Source: Prorocentrum cordatum (taxonomy: Eukaryota > Sar > Dinophyceae > Prorocentrales > Prorocentraceae). From it: a stretch of 64,000 nt of DNA. The stretch spans positions 1 to 64,000 of the forward strand of contig CAUYUJ010019874.1 of NCBI GenBank assembly GCA_963575745.1. Reading direction: 5' to 3'. The notes under the pieces were generated by a model, which saw only the letters and a program-made list of their open reading frames with translations, had not been told where the DNA came from and did not search any database. This document shows, piece by piece, positions 21,560 through 32,371 of this stretch. The translations under genes were made by a program, and so were the position numbers. How positions within the stretch are numbered: position 1 is the stretch's first letter; each line of letters begins with the position of its first letter.

Positions 21560-22790
21560 ACACGGTGCCGGGATGGGCCGAAGGCCGTTAGATATCACCA
21601 TACAAGACCCTTACTTCTCTGTCGAAGCTGCCGCTGCGACATCTGCGCCAGAGCTTCCTTGAAACAACCATTGCGTTTGACTCCTGCACTCTCCTGGGCC
21701 TTCTTGACCCTCTTCGCCACTCTGCTGCTGGCCCGCTGCACCATGAGCTCCTCCATCCTGGTCTGATCGCCGTCGTCCATCAGAACCTCAAGCGACCTCT
21801 TGCGCAACGAAACCGCCTCGCCCGCAACGTCTGGGGCCAGATCTGCAGCATCTGACGCCGCCTCCGACATGGCATCCGCCGCCTCCTGGATATGTTTCTG
21901 CACGATGGCGAACTATTGGGCCATATTGAGCGGGAGAAGCCCTTCAGCAAGCCGTTCACGTAGTTGAGCAATACCCATCATGTGAAGGCCAAGTACTTCG
22001 CCGGCATTAAAATATGTACGTCGCCAACTGGTACTTCGAGCCCATCACGCGGGCGCGCTGCAGCAACTGCAGCACCTGCAGCACATGCACCTCCCGCTAC
22101 TCCAGCAGCACCTGCACCTCCACCTCCATGGGGTGGACCAACTGGGGTTGGCGGTCTTCCTGCGGGTGCCGCTGCCCGTGCAGGTTGAAGCTGGGCTTGC
22201 CCATCACGTAATTCACGTCGTTGAGCTCAGATCCCTGCATCCTGATTCAAAGACCCCACTGCACCATCAGCTTCTATTTTCCTCTTCTGATTAGCATCAC
22301 GTACCATGGTCTCAGCTTCCTACAATGCAACGTGTGCCTCGGACAGCTGACCCTCAAACTTCTGGACACGACTCTTCCGGTGGTGGCTGTCCTGCGACGC
22401 AAATCTAACCGCCTTAGCCGCATTTCCCACCTCTCTTTTGAGCCTGGTACGCTCACAACTCGTCTCATCTGACATCTTAGCCTCCATCCAGTCGATATCC
22501 TTCTGCACCATAACCAAGACAACAAATTGATCTTTCAAATCTGGTCCCCCAGCAAGACAGGTTTGGACAGCAGCACGTAGCGTTTCTGGCACCTCCGGAC
22601 TTGCTTTGACTCCATCATCTCCTGGCCTCCGTGGATTCTGAGACACATCTTCACGATCGTACAATCCTCTGCACTTCGAGCAGCACCAAATCCCATAGGA
22701 CTGATACTTCCAGTGACCGCACGAGCTGCCCACGTCGCACGGTTTCTTCAGGTAGTCACGCCACCTCGTCCGCTCCCTGCCCCCAGCTGG
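21560..22790 (-). pseudogene. LINE 3 ORF1-like zinc-finger/coiled-coil region
   Basis: Starts with a Cys/His cluster (PCDVGSSCGHWKYQSYGIWC then CSKC, about 22740-22670). A charged helical region follows (KDIDWMEAKMSDE, about 22510-22470; RVQKFEGQLSEA, about 22350) which continues in frame through two stops into EAETMVRDANQKRK and then a Gly/Ala/Pro-rich linker. A second helical part (IQEAADAMSEAASDAADL, about 21890; ASSRVAKRVKKAQE) ends near 21595. The architecture parallels ORF1 of LINE 1. The function, RNA binding by the LINE particle, is inferred. Confidence 0.55.
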
Positions 22791-22974
22791 GGCCACCGCG
22801 CCACGGAACACTGAAGCGCCAGGACACGGCGAGAGAGACGGGGAGAAAGGTGGAGCGAAAAGGAGGTGCACGATGAGGAAAAAAAGATGACAGGCCTTCC
22901 AAGGTCCTGCCAGCCGCGGACCAGCGGTTTCCGCTTCCAGCCACGCAGACGGTCGCATCGCGAGCCAAAACGGC

Positions 22975-23147
22975 TACGGGAGGAGGAGAAGGCGGAGGAG
23001 GAGGAACGAGAGAGGAGTGAGGAGGGAGGAGTTCGGAGAAGGGAGGAGCGAGGAGGCAGGAGGGAGGTCGGGAGGAGGGAGGAGGGAGGAGGGCGGAGGG
23101 GGGAGGGAGGGGGGAGGGGGGAGGAGGAGGAGGGTGAAGCACACTCC

Positions 23148-23180
<33 letters not shown>

Positions 23181-23510
23181 TCCTCCTCCTCCTCCAGAAG
23201 GAGGAGCAGATGGGCCTCGGAGCGCTGGAGGAAGAGCTCCTCCTGCCGCAGGAGGCCGTCAGTCTGCAAGCGCTGGCGGACGGCCTCGGGGCCGGCACTT
23301 GTCTTCGCGCCACGGGCAAGGAGAGGAGGGGCAGAGGGAGAGCGAGGGGGAGGGGGAGGGAGAGGGGGAGGGAGAGGAGGAGGAGGAGGAGGAGGGAGAG
23401 GAGGAGGAGGAGGAGGAGGAGGAGAAGGAGGAGACGGAAGAGGAGGAGAAGAGGGAGAGAGGAAGCGAGGGAGGGACGGGAGGGAGGAGGAGGACGAGGA
23501 GCAGGAGGAC
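22975..23510 (+). repeat. Purine tract with an embedded pyrimidine block
   Basis: GGA-rich from 22975 to about 23135, (TCC)n at 23146-23197, then GGA-rich again at about 23310-23505. Strand polarity of the purines flips twice. Confidence 0.95.
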
Positions 23511-23805
23511 CCAGACCCCTCTCGTTGTGAAAAGCACGGCGGCGGGCGTTTGCACTTTTGCTGCCTGCATGGGCCCCCACGGGGCCCTGGGACGATCAGA
23601 AACTGCTGGGATGAAAAATATGTCCGGGGGGAATGATCCAGACACCTGGGGATGGGTATCCGCGTTGCGAAAAGCTCACGCTGCCAAAGGTCTGGGGAGG
23701 GATAGGGGAATGATGGGCAGGAAGGATTGGCAGGAAGGGGGCGGCTGGCAACGGCTCACGATAGCAGGACCCGCTGGCACCCGATCAGATCGGCGTGGCA
23801 TGCAA
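23511..23805. other. Unique spacer
   Basis: No gene recognised. Confidence 0.5.
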
Positions 23806-25055
23806 TTACATACCTACATACATGCATGCATGTATACATGCACGCATACATACATTCATGCATGCATGCATACACATATACATACATGCATGAATGCATG
23901 CATGCATGCCTATATGCCTACAGATACGTATGCATGCATGCATATACACATGCATACATACATACGTTACATACATATGTACATACATGCAAACGTATAT
24001 GCATACATGCATGCAGACATACACGCAGTGCATGCATGCATGCATGCATGCATGCGTGCGTGCATGCATGCATGCATACATACATACATACATACATACA
24101 TGCATGCATACATATATCTATATATATACATGCATGCATACGTGCGTAGTTGTATATATATATGCCAATCTACCTACCGACCTGTCGACCTACATATACG
24201 GATGTACACACACATCAACATAGATGCAAATATACACGCATGCATGCATGCATGCAGGCATGCATACATACACGCACACGCATACGTATATGCATACATG
24301 CGTACATGCAGACATGCAGACAGACATGCATGCATACACGCCTACAGACATACAAACATGCATACATACCTGCATACATGCATACATGCATACAAACAAA
24401 CATACATAAGTTCGTACGTGCGCGATGCATACATACATTCAAACAGTCATGCGTGCACACATATACATACGGGCATGTAGATACATTTATGTATATATAC
24501 ATATATATATACACAGGCATACATACAAATAAGCAGACGTGCATGCATACATATGTGTACTTGCAGACATGCGTGCATAAATGCATTCATGCATACATGC
24601 ATACAGACATGCATACCTACCTACATATTTAAAAATGCGCATACATACATACATGCATACAAACATGCATGCGTATACACATATATACACACAAAAGCAT
24701 GCAGATATACATACCAGCATGCATGCATACATACATGCGATCGTGCATGAATGCATGCATATCTACGTACATATGTATACAAAAATGCATACATGCATGC
24801 ATGCATACATGTATGCATACATATATACATTTATATAAGCATACATACTTACGTTCATGATGTATACATACATGCATGCATGCATGCATATACATACATG
24901 CTTGCATGCATGCATATACATACATGCATGTATACATAGATACCTATATACTTGCAAGTATGCATGCATAAATAATACGAGCCTACATGCATACATACTT
25001 ACATGCATACATACATACATACATACATACACACATACATATATACATGTGGGAC
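23806..25055. repeat. ~1.25-kb ACAT/GCAT tetranucleotide array
   Basis: Intermixed CATA, CATG and TGCATGCA steps with CATAC runs, for example ATACATACATACATACATAC at about 24077-24096. Because GCATGC and CATG are self-complementary, the array is extensively self-pairing. Met/His/Tyr/Cys-rich open frames on both strands are artefacts. Confidence 0.98.
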
Positions 25056-25165
25056 CATATATAATAATAATAATAATAATAATAATGAATAAATAATAAT
25101 AATAATAATGATGATAATAATAATAATATAATAAAATAGTAATAATAATAATAATAATAAAATGT
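25056..25165 (+). repeat. (AAT)n microsatellite
   Basis: Two near-perfect AAT runs with GATGAT and ATAAAATAG interruptions. Confidence 0.97.
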
Positions 25166-25169
25166 TGAA

Positions 25170-25600
25170 GGCTATATGGTTATAGGGCTATAGGGCTGTG
25201 AGGCTACGGGGCTATAGGGCTACAGGGCTATAGGGCTATAGGGCTATTGGGCTGTTGGGCTATTTGGCTACAGGGCTATTGGGCTATAGGGCAAGAGGGC
25301 TATAGGGTTATAGGGCTATCAGGCTATAAGGCTATAGGGCTATTGGGCTATTGGTCTATAGGGCTACAGGGCTATTAGGGCTATAGGGCTACGTACAGGG
25401 CTAGGGCTTTAGGGCTATAGGGCTGTAAGGCTATAAGGCTACAGGGCTATAGGGCTATAGGGCTACCGGGCACCCGGACACCCGGACACTCAGACACCCG
25501 GGATCCCGGGCACCCAGGCAACCAGGCACCCGGGCGTGCCGCCGAAATCGGCGCCGTACCTCGCTTAACCATATGATACGGGATAAAAAATCGAATCAGA
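25170..25600 (+). repeat. GGGCTATA 8-bp array 1 with downstream cap
   Basis: About 35 units of GGGCTATA with variants (GGGCTACA, GGGCTATT, GGGCTGTT) at 25178-25470. A C-rich CACCCGGA segment and then a cap follow at about 25535-25575, containing GCCGAAATCGGCGCCGTACC and a CTTAACCATATGA end. The cap has a short stem GCCGA/TCGGC. Confidence 0.93.
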
Positions 25601-26030
25601 ATCTTTTTAGGGCTATAGGAGTATGGGGCTATGGGGCTATAGGGCTATAGGGCTAAAAGGCTATGGGGTTATAGGGCTATAGGGCTATAGGGTTAAAGGG
25701 CTATAGGGCTATAGGGCTATAGGGCTATTGGGCTATAAGGCTAGAGGACTATAGAGCGATATGGCATGAGAGCTGTAGGACTATACGGCTATAAGGCTAT
25801 AGGGCGGTAGGTTTATAGGGCTATAGGGCTATAGGGCTACCAGGGCTATAGGGCTATAGGACTGTATGGCTATAGGGCTATAGGGCTATAGTGCTATAGG
25901 GCTATAAGGCTATAAATCTTTAGTGCGATAGGGCTATAGGGCTACCGGGCACCTGAGCGTGCTGCCGAAATCGGCGCCGTACCTCACCTAACCAAATGAA
26001 TCCGCTAGGACCCCAGCAAGCTCTGATTGG
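25601..26030 (+). repeat. GGGCTATA 8-bp array 2 with the same downstream cap
   Basis: About 40 units at 25607-25945, then CCGGGCACC and the same cap at about 25953-25998 (GCCGAAATCGGCGCCGTACC, then CCTAACCAAATGA). A tandem pair of ~45-bp GAATCCGCTAGGA units follows at about 25997-26078. Confidence 0.93.
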
Positions 26031-26084
26031 GAAATGAATCCGCTAGGACGCCTACAGAGGCAAGCTCTGATTGGGGAACATACA

Positions 26085-26160
26085 TACCTACATACGTACA
26101 TACATACATACAAACATACATACATTCATACACTCATACACTCATACACACATACAGACG
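26085..26160 (+). repeat. CATA tetranucleotide tract
   Basis: ACATACAT and ACTCATAC units. Confidence 0.95.
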
Positions 26161-26309
26161 ACAACGACGTCCACGGCGTCCGCTAACCCGTCGGCCAGCG
26201 CGCCGAGCGGCCCGCGCCTCGCTGGCGCGGAGCTCCAGCGCCGTCATCCTGCGGTGGCGCGCGTCCGACTGGGCGCCCTGGCGCTAGGGGAGCGGGGAGG
26301 TTCTCCTCG
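26161..26309. other. GC-rich unique spacer
   Basis: No gene recognised. Confidence 0.5.
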
Positions 26310-26465
26310 GCGCCATCCTCCTCCTCCTCCTGGACCTCTTCCCCTCCTCCTCCTCTTTCTCCTCCTCCTCCTCCTCCTCCTCCGCCTCCTCCTCCTAGGC
26401 ATCATGCCCCTCCTCCTCCACCCCCCCTTCTCCTCCTCCTCCTCCTCCTCCTCCTCCTCCTCCTC
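26310..26465 (+). repeat. (CCT)n tract preceding family 2 copy 1
   Basis: Interrupted TCC triplets ending directly at the family 2 left flank. Confidence 0.95.
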
Positions 26466-27300
26466 AATTCCTTTGCCTTATGTTTAACTCCTCCCTGTCG
26501 CACCCCGAGGCCAATCTGAAGGGCGGGCTGGGCGCTTCGCATGAGACTTCCTCACCATGTATGATCCTGAAGCTTAGAGCTTGCAACAGTTTCACGGATG
26601 GCGTAGCGCCACGCACATCAGTCTGACAAGTTTGCGAGAGCTTCACGGATTGGGGACAAGAGGTTTTCACAATGTGGCCCTCGACTCAACCCCGCGCACA
26701 TTCGTCTTAGAAAAATGCAAGAGCTCCACGGAGCGAGGACAGGTGGTTTTCAAAATGTGGCTCTCGCCTGAACGGCGCGCACACTCGTCTTAAGAGTTTG
26801 CAAGAACTTCACGAGATAAGAGCAGTTCGATTTCAAAATGTGGCTCTCACCTTAGCGCCGCGCACACTCGTCTTCATAATGCAAAAGGGCTCCGCGGATT
26901 GACGGTGGTACCTTCAAAATGTGGCTCTAACCGCAGCGACGCGCACATTCGTCTTCAACATGTGCAAGAGGTTCACAAATCCCCATGGTTAATGGACCAG
27001 CAATGGTGTTTTGGAATCATTCCGAATCGCCCGGGCGCGACAATTACGTTGATTCGCGGTGCTCGCATGGATCAAAATCATCAAAACGCAGCCGTCAGGT
27101 TGATTAGTGGCATTAGAGTCCCGGGAAATAGTGTTCTGGCACGCCTCGGGATCTTCCAACGGTTCTCTAAACGGTTAAGTTTCCTCAGTGGAAACAGGAC
27201 CATGTAGGGGCGCATGAAGAGGGAGCTTGGAGGGAGTGCTTATTCCGACATCGCTGATGGGGCTGGGGGTTACACTGGACCTCACTATATATCCTCCTTC
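26466..27300 (+). mobile_element. Family 2 composite repeat, copy 1 (complete)
   Basis: The left flank contains CTCCCTGTCGCACCCCGAGG, a GGGCGGGC stretch, ACTTCCTCACCAT and ATGATCCTGAAGCTTA. Array 1 (about 26585-26985, five or six ~80-bp units) follows, with TTCACGGAT, TTTCAAAATGTGGCTCTC and CGCGCACACTCGTCTT. Array 2 (about 27000-27150) has GTGTT(T)TGG(A/C) and CGCGACAATTACGTTGATTC-type units. The right flank ends with GGTTACACTGGACCTC. No coding capacity. CCT tracts lie on both sides. Confidence 0.8.
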
Positions 27301-27347
27301 TCCTCGTCCTCCTCCTCCTCATCTTCATCACCACCACCACCATCAGT

Positions 27348-27379
<32 letters not shown>

Positions 27380-27685
27380 ATCATCATCATCAGCATCAGC
27401 ACCGCCATCATCATAACCAGCATCATCACCATCATCATAATAACCATCATCAGCATCATCACCTTCATCATCGTCATCATAATCATCACCATCAGCAGCA
27501 GCAGCATCATCGTCATCATCGTCGGCGTCATCATCATCAGCAGCATCAACATCAGCATCGGCATCATAATCATCATCAGCACCAGCATCATCAGCATCAT
27601 CACTATCATCAGCATCATCACTATCATCAGCAGCAGCAGAATCATCATCATCAGCATCATCACCCTCATCCTCATCATTATCATT
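27301..27685 (+). repeat. (CCT)n then (CAT)n tract following family 2 copy 1
   Basis: TCC triplets (27301-27330) grade into CAT/CAG triplets to 27685. Confidence 0.97.
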
Positions 27686-28036
27686 GAGCCAGCGTGTCGC
27701 GGAGGCGGCCCCTGCGACGCGCTACACCTCGGAAGCTGACAGCGGGTCGCCCCGCCTCGTGGGAGGAGAGGCAGGCAAAGGCCCAGAGCGCTGATGCTTG
27801 GGTTAAGTCGGGCCTGTCCCTCTACAGGAGGAACATTCCAAAATAGTCGAAAAATAGTCTGGGGACGTTTTTCCCATTTTTGAACATCTTTGAATACTTT
27901 GGGGGTATTTCCCTACCTAGGCTCTGCCTAGAAGGGTTCTTACTCTCTTGGCTTAAAAGGCCGGGCAGTGGGAACCGGCCCGGGCGGTTCCCCCAGTATC
28001 CGCCCCGCGGTTTTCCCAGTTGCGCCCCCTGGGTTC
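27686..28036. other. Unique spacer with a short hairpin
   Basis: No gene. GGGAACCG and CGGTTCCC form a perfect 8-bp stem around a GC-rich 7-nt loop at about 27969-27992. Confidence 0.6.
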
Positions 28037-28235
28037 ACCCAGCTTAGCTTAGCTAAGCTTAGCTTAGCTTTAGCTTATCTCATCTTAGCTTGGCTTAGCT
28101 TAGCTTTGCTTTGCTTTGCCTAGCCTAGCCTAGCTTAGCTTAGCTTAGCTTAGCTTATATCATCTTAGTTTAGCTTAGCTGAGTCTAGCTTAGCTTAGCT
28201 TAGTTTAGCTTAGCTTGGCTTAAGCAAAAGCGAAG
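28037..28235 (+). repeat. TTAGC pentanucleotide array
   Basis: AGCTTAGCTTAGCT-type units with AGCTAAGC, TTTGC and CTAGC variants. AGCT and TAAGCTTA steps are self-complementary. Confidence 0.95.
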
Positions 28236-28425
28236 GCAAAGGCAAAAGCAAAGGCAAGAGCGAAAGCAAAGGCAATGCAAAGCAAAAGCAAAACCAATGC
28301 GAAAGTGTAGATGTAGATGTAGATGTAGATGTATGTATGTAGATGTGGATGTAGGTGTATGTGATGTAGATGTAGATGTGAGTTGTAGGTGTAGATGTAG
28401 GTGTAGATGTAATGATGTAGATGTA
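28236..28425 (+). repeat. AAAGGC then GATGTA hexamer arrays
   Basis: GCAAAAGCAAAGGCAA-type units to about 28300, then GTAGATGTAGATGTAGAT to about 28425. They occupy the position of the internal microsatellite of family 1 copy B. Confidence 0.95.
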
Positions 28426-28469
28426 GAGTTCTCCGCTGTCCTGATGATCGTCGATGTAGATCGTAGGAT

Positions 28470-30220
28470 GCATCGGTGTACGTTTCGTGGCTCCATAGGG
28501 AGCTCCACCGAAGGCCCCAGTGCCCGCGCCCGCATGCGTCACACCCATTTCGGCACACCCCTCACACGCTCCACCGAAGGCCCCAGTGCCCGCGCCCGCA
28601 TGCGTCACCCACACCCATTTCGGCACACCCCTCACACGTTTCGTGGCTCCATAGGGAGCTCCACCGAAGGCCCCAGTGCCCGCGCCCGCATGCGTCACCC
28701 ACACCCATTTCGGCACACCCCTCACACGTTTCGTGGCTCCATAGGGAGCTCCACCGAAGGCCCCAGTGCCCGCGCCCGCATGCGTCACCCACACCCATTT
28801 CGGCACACCCCTCACACGTTTCGTGGCTCCATAGGGAGCTCCACCGAAGGCCCCAGTGCCCGCGCCCGCATGCGTCACCCACACCCATTTCGGCACACCC
28901 CTCACACGTTTCGTAGGGAGCTCCATAGGGCCCCAGCATCACACCCCGACACGTTTCGTGGCCCCAGCTGCCCGCGCCCGCATGCGTCACCCACACCCAT
29001 TTCGGCACACCCCTCACACGTTTCGTGGCTCCATAGGGAGCTCCACCGAAGGCCCCAGTGCCCGCGCCCGCATGCGTCACCCACACCCATTTCGGCACAC
29101 CCCTCACACGTTTCGTGGCTCCATAGGGAGCTCCACCGAAGGCCCCAGTGCCCGCGCCCGCATGCGTCACCCACACCCATTTCGGCACACCCCTCACACG
29201 TTTCGTGGCTCCATAGGGAGCTCCACCGAAGGCCCCAGTGCCCGCGCCCACATGCGTCACCCACACCCATTTCGGCACACCCCTCACACGTTTCGTGGCT
29301 CCATAGGGAGCTCCACCGAAGGCCCCAGTGCCCGCGCCCGCATGCGTCACCCACACCCATTTCGGCACACCCCTCACACGTTTCGTGGCCCCATAGGGAG
29401 CTCCACCGAAGGCCCCAGTGGCGGCGCTCACATGCGCATGCGTCCCGCACACCCATTTCGGCACATCCCTGACAGGTTTCGTGGCCCCATCATCCACCGG
29501 AGGCCCCAGTGGCGGCGCTCACATGCGTCACCCACACCCACCCAATTCGGCACACCCCTCACACGTTTCGTGGCCCCATAGGGAGCTCCACCGAAGGCCC
29601 CAGCGGCCGCGCTCACATGCGTCCCCGCCACCCATCCCGGCACGCCCCTCACAACAACAGGTTTCGTGGCCCCATGGGGAGCTCCACCGAAGGCCCCAGT
29701 GCTGCCGCCCGCATGCGTCACCACCCGCACCCAATTCGGCACACCCCTCACACGTTTCGTGGCCCCATAGAGAGCTGCACCGAAGGCCCCAGTGGCGGCG
29801 CTCACATGCGTCCCCGCCACACATCCCAGTACACCCCTCACGCGCTTCGTGGCCCCATAGGGAGCTCCACCGAAGGCCCCAGTAGCGGCGCTTACATGCG
29901 TCTCCGCCACCCATCCCGCCCCCCCCCCCCGCAGCAGCATCATGTTTCGGGGACCCATAGGGAGCTCCACTGGAGGCCCCAGTGGCGGCCCGCACATGCG
30001 TTTCCGCCACCCATGTCGGCACGCCCCGCGCGTGTTTCATGTCCCCATAGGGAGCTTCGCCGAATGCCCCAGTGGCACCCATCTCGGCACACCCCTCACA
30101 CGTTCCGTAATCCTATGGGGAGTTCCATTGAAGATGAAACCCGCAGCTGCGGTACTGACAACTGCATATGGTTGGGTTCTTCGCCAGGCTAATTTTCGTC
30201 GAAAGTCGGCCTGTAGGGGG
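28470..30220 (-). mobile_element. Family 1 minisatellite-bearing element, copy B
   Basis: Inverted relative to copies A and C. In its own orientation the left flank (30220 down to 30130) carries CTACAGG, AAAATT, CCTGGCGAAG and CCAACCATATGCAG, matching copy C base for base at the core. The 90-bp array follows, then hexamer microsatellites. The right flank and right TIR seen in copy C were not found, so that end is lost. Confidence 0.7.
28480..30130 (-). repeat. Family 1 minisatellite array, 90-bp units, copy B
   Basis: About 18 units. Those at 28635-28905 and 29015-29390 are identical or nearly so at exactly 90 bp, while units beyond about 29400 are more diverged. The homogenised stretches are recent amplifications. 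Since 90 is a multiple of three, long frames (up to 391 codons) persist by arithmetic alone. Confidence 0.97.
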
Positions 30221-30925
30221 ACAGGCCCGACCCAATGCTTGGGGACGAGGACGTGCTTGGCGTGCCGCGCCGCAGCGTGGCGGGCCAGAGCTCGCGGCGC
30301 GGCACTTCCAGTCGGCAGCGCCGGCGAGCGCAGGCGCGCATGTGCGGGGGACCGGCGGGCCGCGCCGGGCGCTGGCGCACTGAAGCGTGTGGCACGGCGG
30401 AGGGCGGGCAGGCAGGCGGAGGAGGGAGGGAGGCCCGGCCGCCGAGTCGGCGGGGCGGGCGCCTGGCGGCGCGACGCGCTGGCCAAAAGCTCCTGGTCTT
30501 TGGACCCCCGAAGTGGGTAGGGAAAGCATGGGCAAGATGCCCAGCAGCAACTGTGGTCCACAACCGACAGCGGCCGCTGTTGGGCAGGCGGCCCCGTGTC
30601 TCCAGTGGACAACGCCCGCGGCGACACCGACAGCAAGTCCTGCTCAAAATGGACAGGACGTGCAGTCGGTTACAAATTGTTCCCGTACCCGTTTCGACCG
30701 TCCCGTTGACTAGAGCCACGCCGCTGCTCGGCCCGCCGACGCACGGAAGCCCAAAAGTCTCGGCCACCCCGGGCGCCCGGCGCCCTGGCCGGCGGGCTCG
30801 AGAGGCCACTGCGTCACGGGCACGGCCGTGGGCACACCGGCACCAGGGGAGGAGGCTCTCGGCTCTCCTTGGGAGCGGGAGGAGGGGAAGGAGGAGGAGG
30901 AGGACCAGTGTAAACCCACGAGACA
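30221..30925. other. GC-rich unique sequence, no gene supported
   Basis: Open frames of up to 284 codons exist on both strands but reflect high GC; no domain or motif is visible. Confidence 0.5.
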
Positions 30926-31625
30926 TCAACCTTGTTGGAATAAACCCTCCCTCCAAGCTCCCTCTTCATAGGCCCCTACAGCGGTTCGTTTCCACTGAGG
31001 AAAGTGCCTCGTTGGAAGACATCCGTTTGAAGACCCTGAGGCATGCCAGAACATTGCTCTCGGGATCCCAACGCCACGGATCAGCCTGACTGTTGCGTCC
31101 TGACGATCCTGAACCGTACCAGAGCGCCGCTCATGGGGCTTCAACGCTGCGAATGAGCGTAACTGTTGCACCCTCAAACTCCTGAGTCCCTCCAAAACGC
31201 CATTTCTGGTACGCTGACCATGGGAACCCGTGAAACTCTTGCAAATGTTTACAGACGTACGTGCGCGGCGCCAAAGCGGGAGCCACGTTTTGAAAAGGAA
31301 CCGTCCTCAATCCGTGAGGCTCGTGCAAATGTCTAGAACGATGTACGCGGCGCTAGGGCGAGAGCCACATGTTGAAAACGGGTCGCCCTCGATATGTGAA
31401 AATCGTGCAATGTTTGGAAGAAAAAAAGCGAGCGCGGCGCAAAGGCGAGAGCGACATGTTGAAAACAGCCCGCCCTCCATGTGTGAAACTGTTGCCAAAT
31501 TCTAGGCTTCAGGGTAATAAATGGTGAGGAAGTCTCAGGCGAAACACCCGGTCCGCCCGAAAAACTGGCCTCGGGGTGCGACAGGGAGAAGTTATTAACA
31601 AGGACAAGGAATGGAGGAGGAGAAG
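30926..31625 (-). mobile_element. Family 2 composite repeat, copy 2 (inverted)
   Basis: On the minus strand the left flank starts near 31600 (CTCCCTGTCGCACCCCGAGG, CGCCTGAGACTTCCTCACCA). Array 1 is reduced to about three units (31230-31500), array 2 has about three units (31060-31220), and the right flank contains GAGGGAGCTTGGAGGGAGGG and GGGTTTACACTGGTCCTCC, ending at the purine (CCT on minus) tract near 30880-30905. Confidence 0.8.
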
Positions 31626-32194
31626 GAGGATGAAGAGGAAGAGGAGGTTGAGGAGGACGAAGGAGGGGGGGGCCAGGACCAAAGTACGAAAAGCCCCCAA
31701 AAAAAACGCGGAGGGGGTGGGCTACTCCCCGGCAGTCTTCGAGGGAGACAAGAAAAAAAGAAAATAGTATTGATTTTGAGTGGTTGTAGACGGAGCGAGG
31801 AAGGAGGAAATGGGGGGGAACGGAAGAAAGGTGAAGAGAAGGGAGGGGGGAGGGGGCCGTTCCGTTCGGAAGACACTCGACCAAACGGCCAGTCGGGTGT
31901 TTGCGGGAGCAGGGCTGCACATGTTCAAGAAGAGGATAAAGAGGAACAGCGGGGGAATCGGGGGACCGAGGACCGGGGACCGTCACAAGGCTGATCTGTC
32001 CCAATGCCGGAAAGGGGAGGCCTTCGCTGGGCTTGCATAATACTCGGTTTGCTGGTGCAGCTGCTCGATGGTTTATTGCTCGTTCTTGCTGCGCTCGTGC
32101 GGCGCACTCCTCACGCGGACCGTGCCCCTCACCGCAGGCCGCAGCACTGGGCCGCGCGGGCCCAGCCTCGCGCTCAGGGGGGGGAGAGGCGGCG
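31606..32194. repeat. GGA-rich tract (31606-31670) and purine-rich spacer
   Basis: The GGA tract is the CCT boundary of family 2 copy 2. The rest (31670-32194) is purine-rich to mixed sequence with no recognisable gene. Confidence 0.6.
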
Positions 32195-32331
32195 GCAGCG
32201 GTGGCGGAGAGGAGGCAGATGAGGAGGGGGAGGGGGGAGGGGGGGATGGAGGAGGGGGAGGGGGGAGGGGGGGAAGGAGGTGGAGGGGGAGGGGGATGGA
32301 GGGACTGAGGGGTTGGCCATTTTCGGGAAGG

Positions 32332-32371
<40 letters not shown>

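Larger units (their letters stand above)
18300..22790 (-). pseudogene. LINE 3 remnant: ORF1, EEP and RT, heavily decayed
   Basis: Three separated parts run in LINE order on the minus strand. ORF1-like sequence (22790-21560) is followed by an EEP remnant (about 20850-20130) with PWFQMGGFNFDNEW (20316-20362) and LLDCVAARR (about 20205-20235). There the GDFN box has become GGFN, losing the catalytic Asp. An RT remnant (about 19050-18300) follows with AAFWGTATEGSS (18870-18910), HGGFTKLF at the motif A position (Asp replaced), and VDDIAQ (motif C, about 18520-18540) with KAELTL downstream. Frameshifts and stops occur throughout. A GGCCCCAAGA array (20990-21510) lies between ORF1 and EEP. Assignment rests on motif order and spacing and is less certain than LINE 1. 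Confidence 0.6.

Noticed and set aside
23806-25055. 160- and 140-codon Met/His/Tyr frames
   Set aside because: Tetranucleotide array artefacts.
28037-28235. Telomeric repeat
   Set aside because: TTAGC does not match the TTTAGGG type expected for dinoflagellates and the array is degenerate and internal.
28480-30130. 391-codon tandem-repeat protein over copy B
   Set aside because: The exact 90-bp unit keeps the frame open by arithmetic; diverged copies A and C do not conserve a frame or residues.
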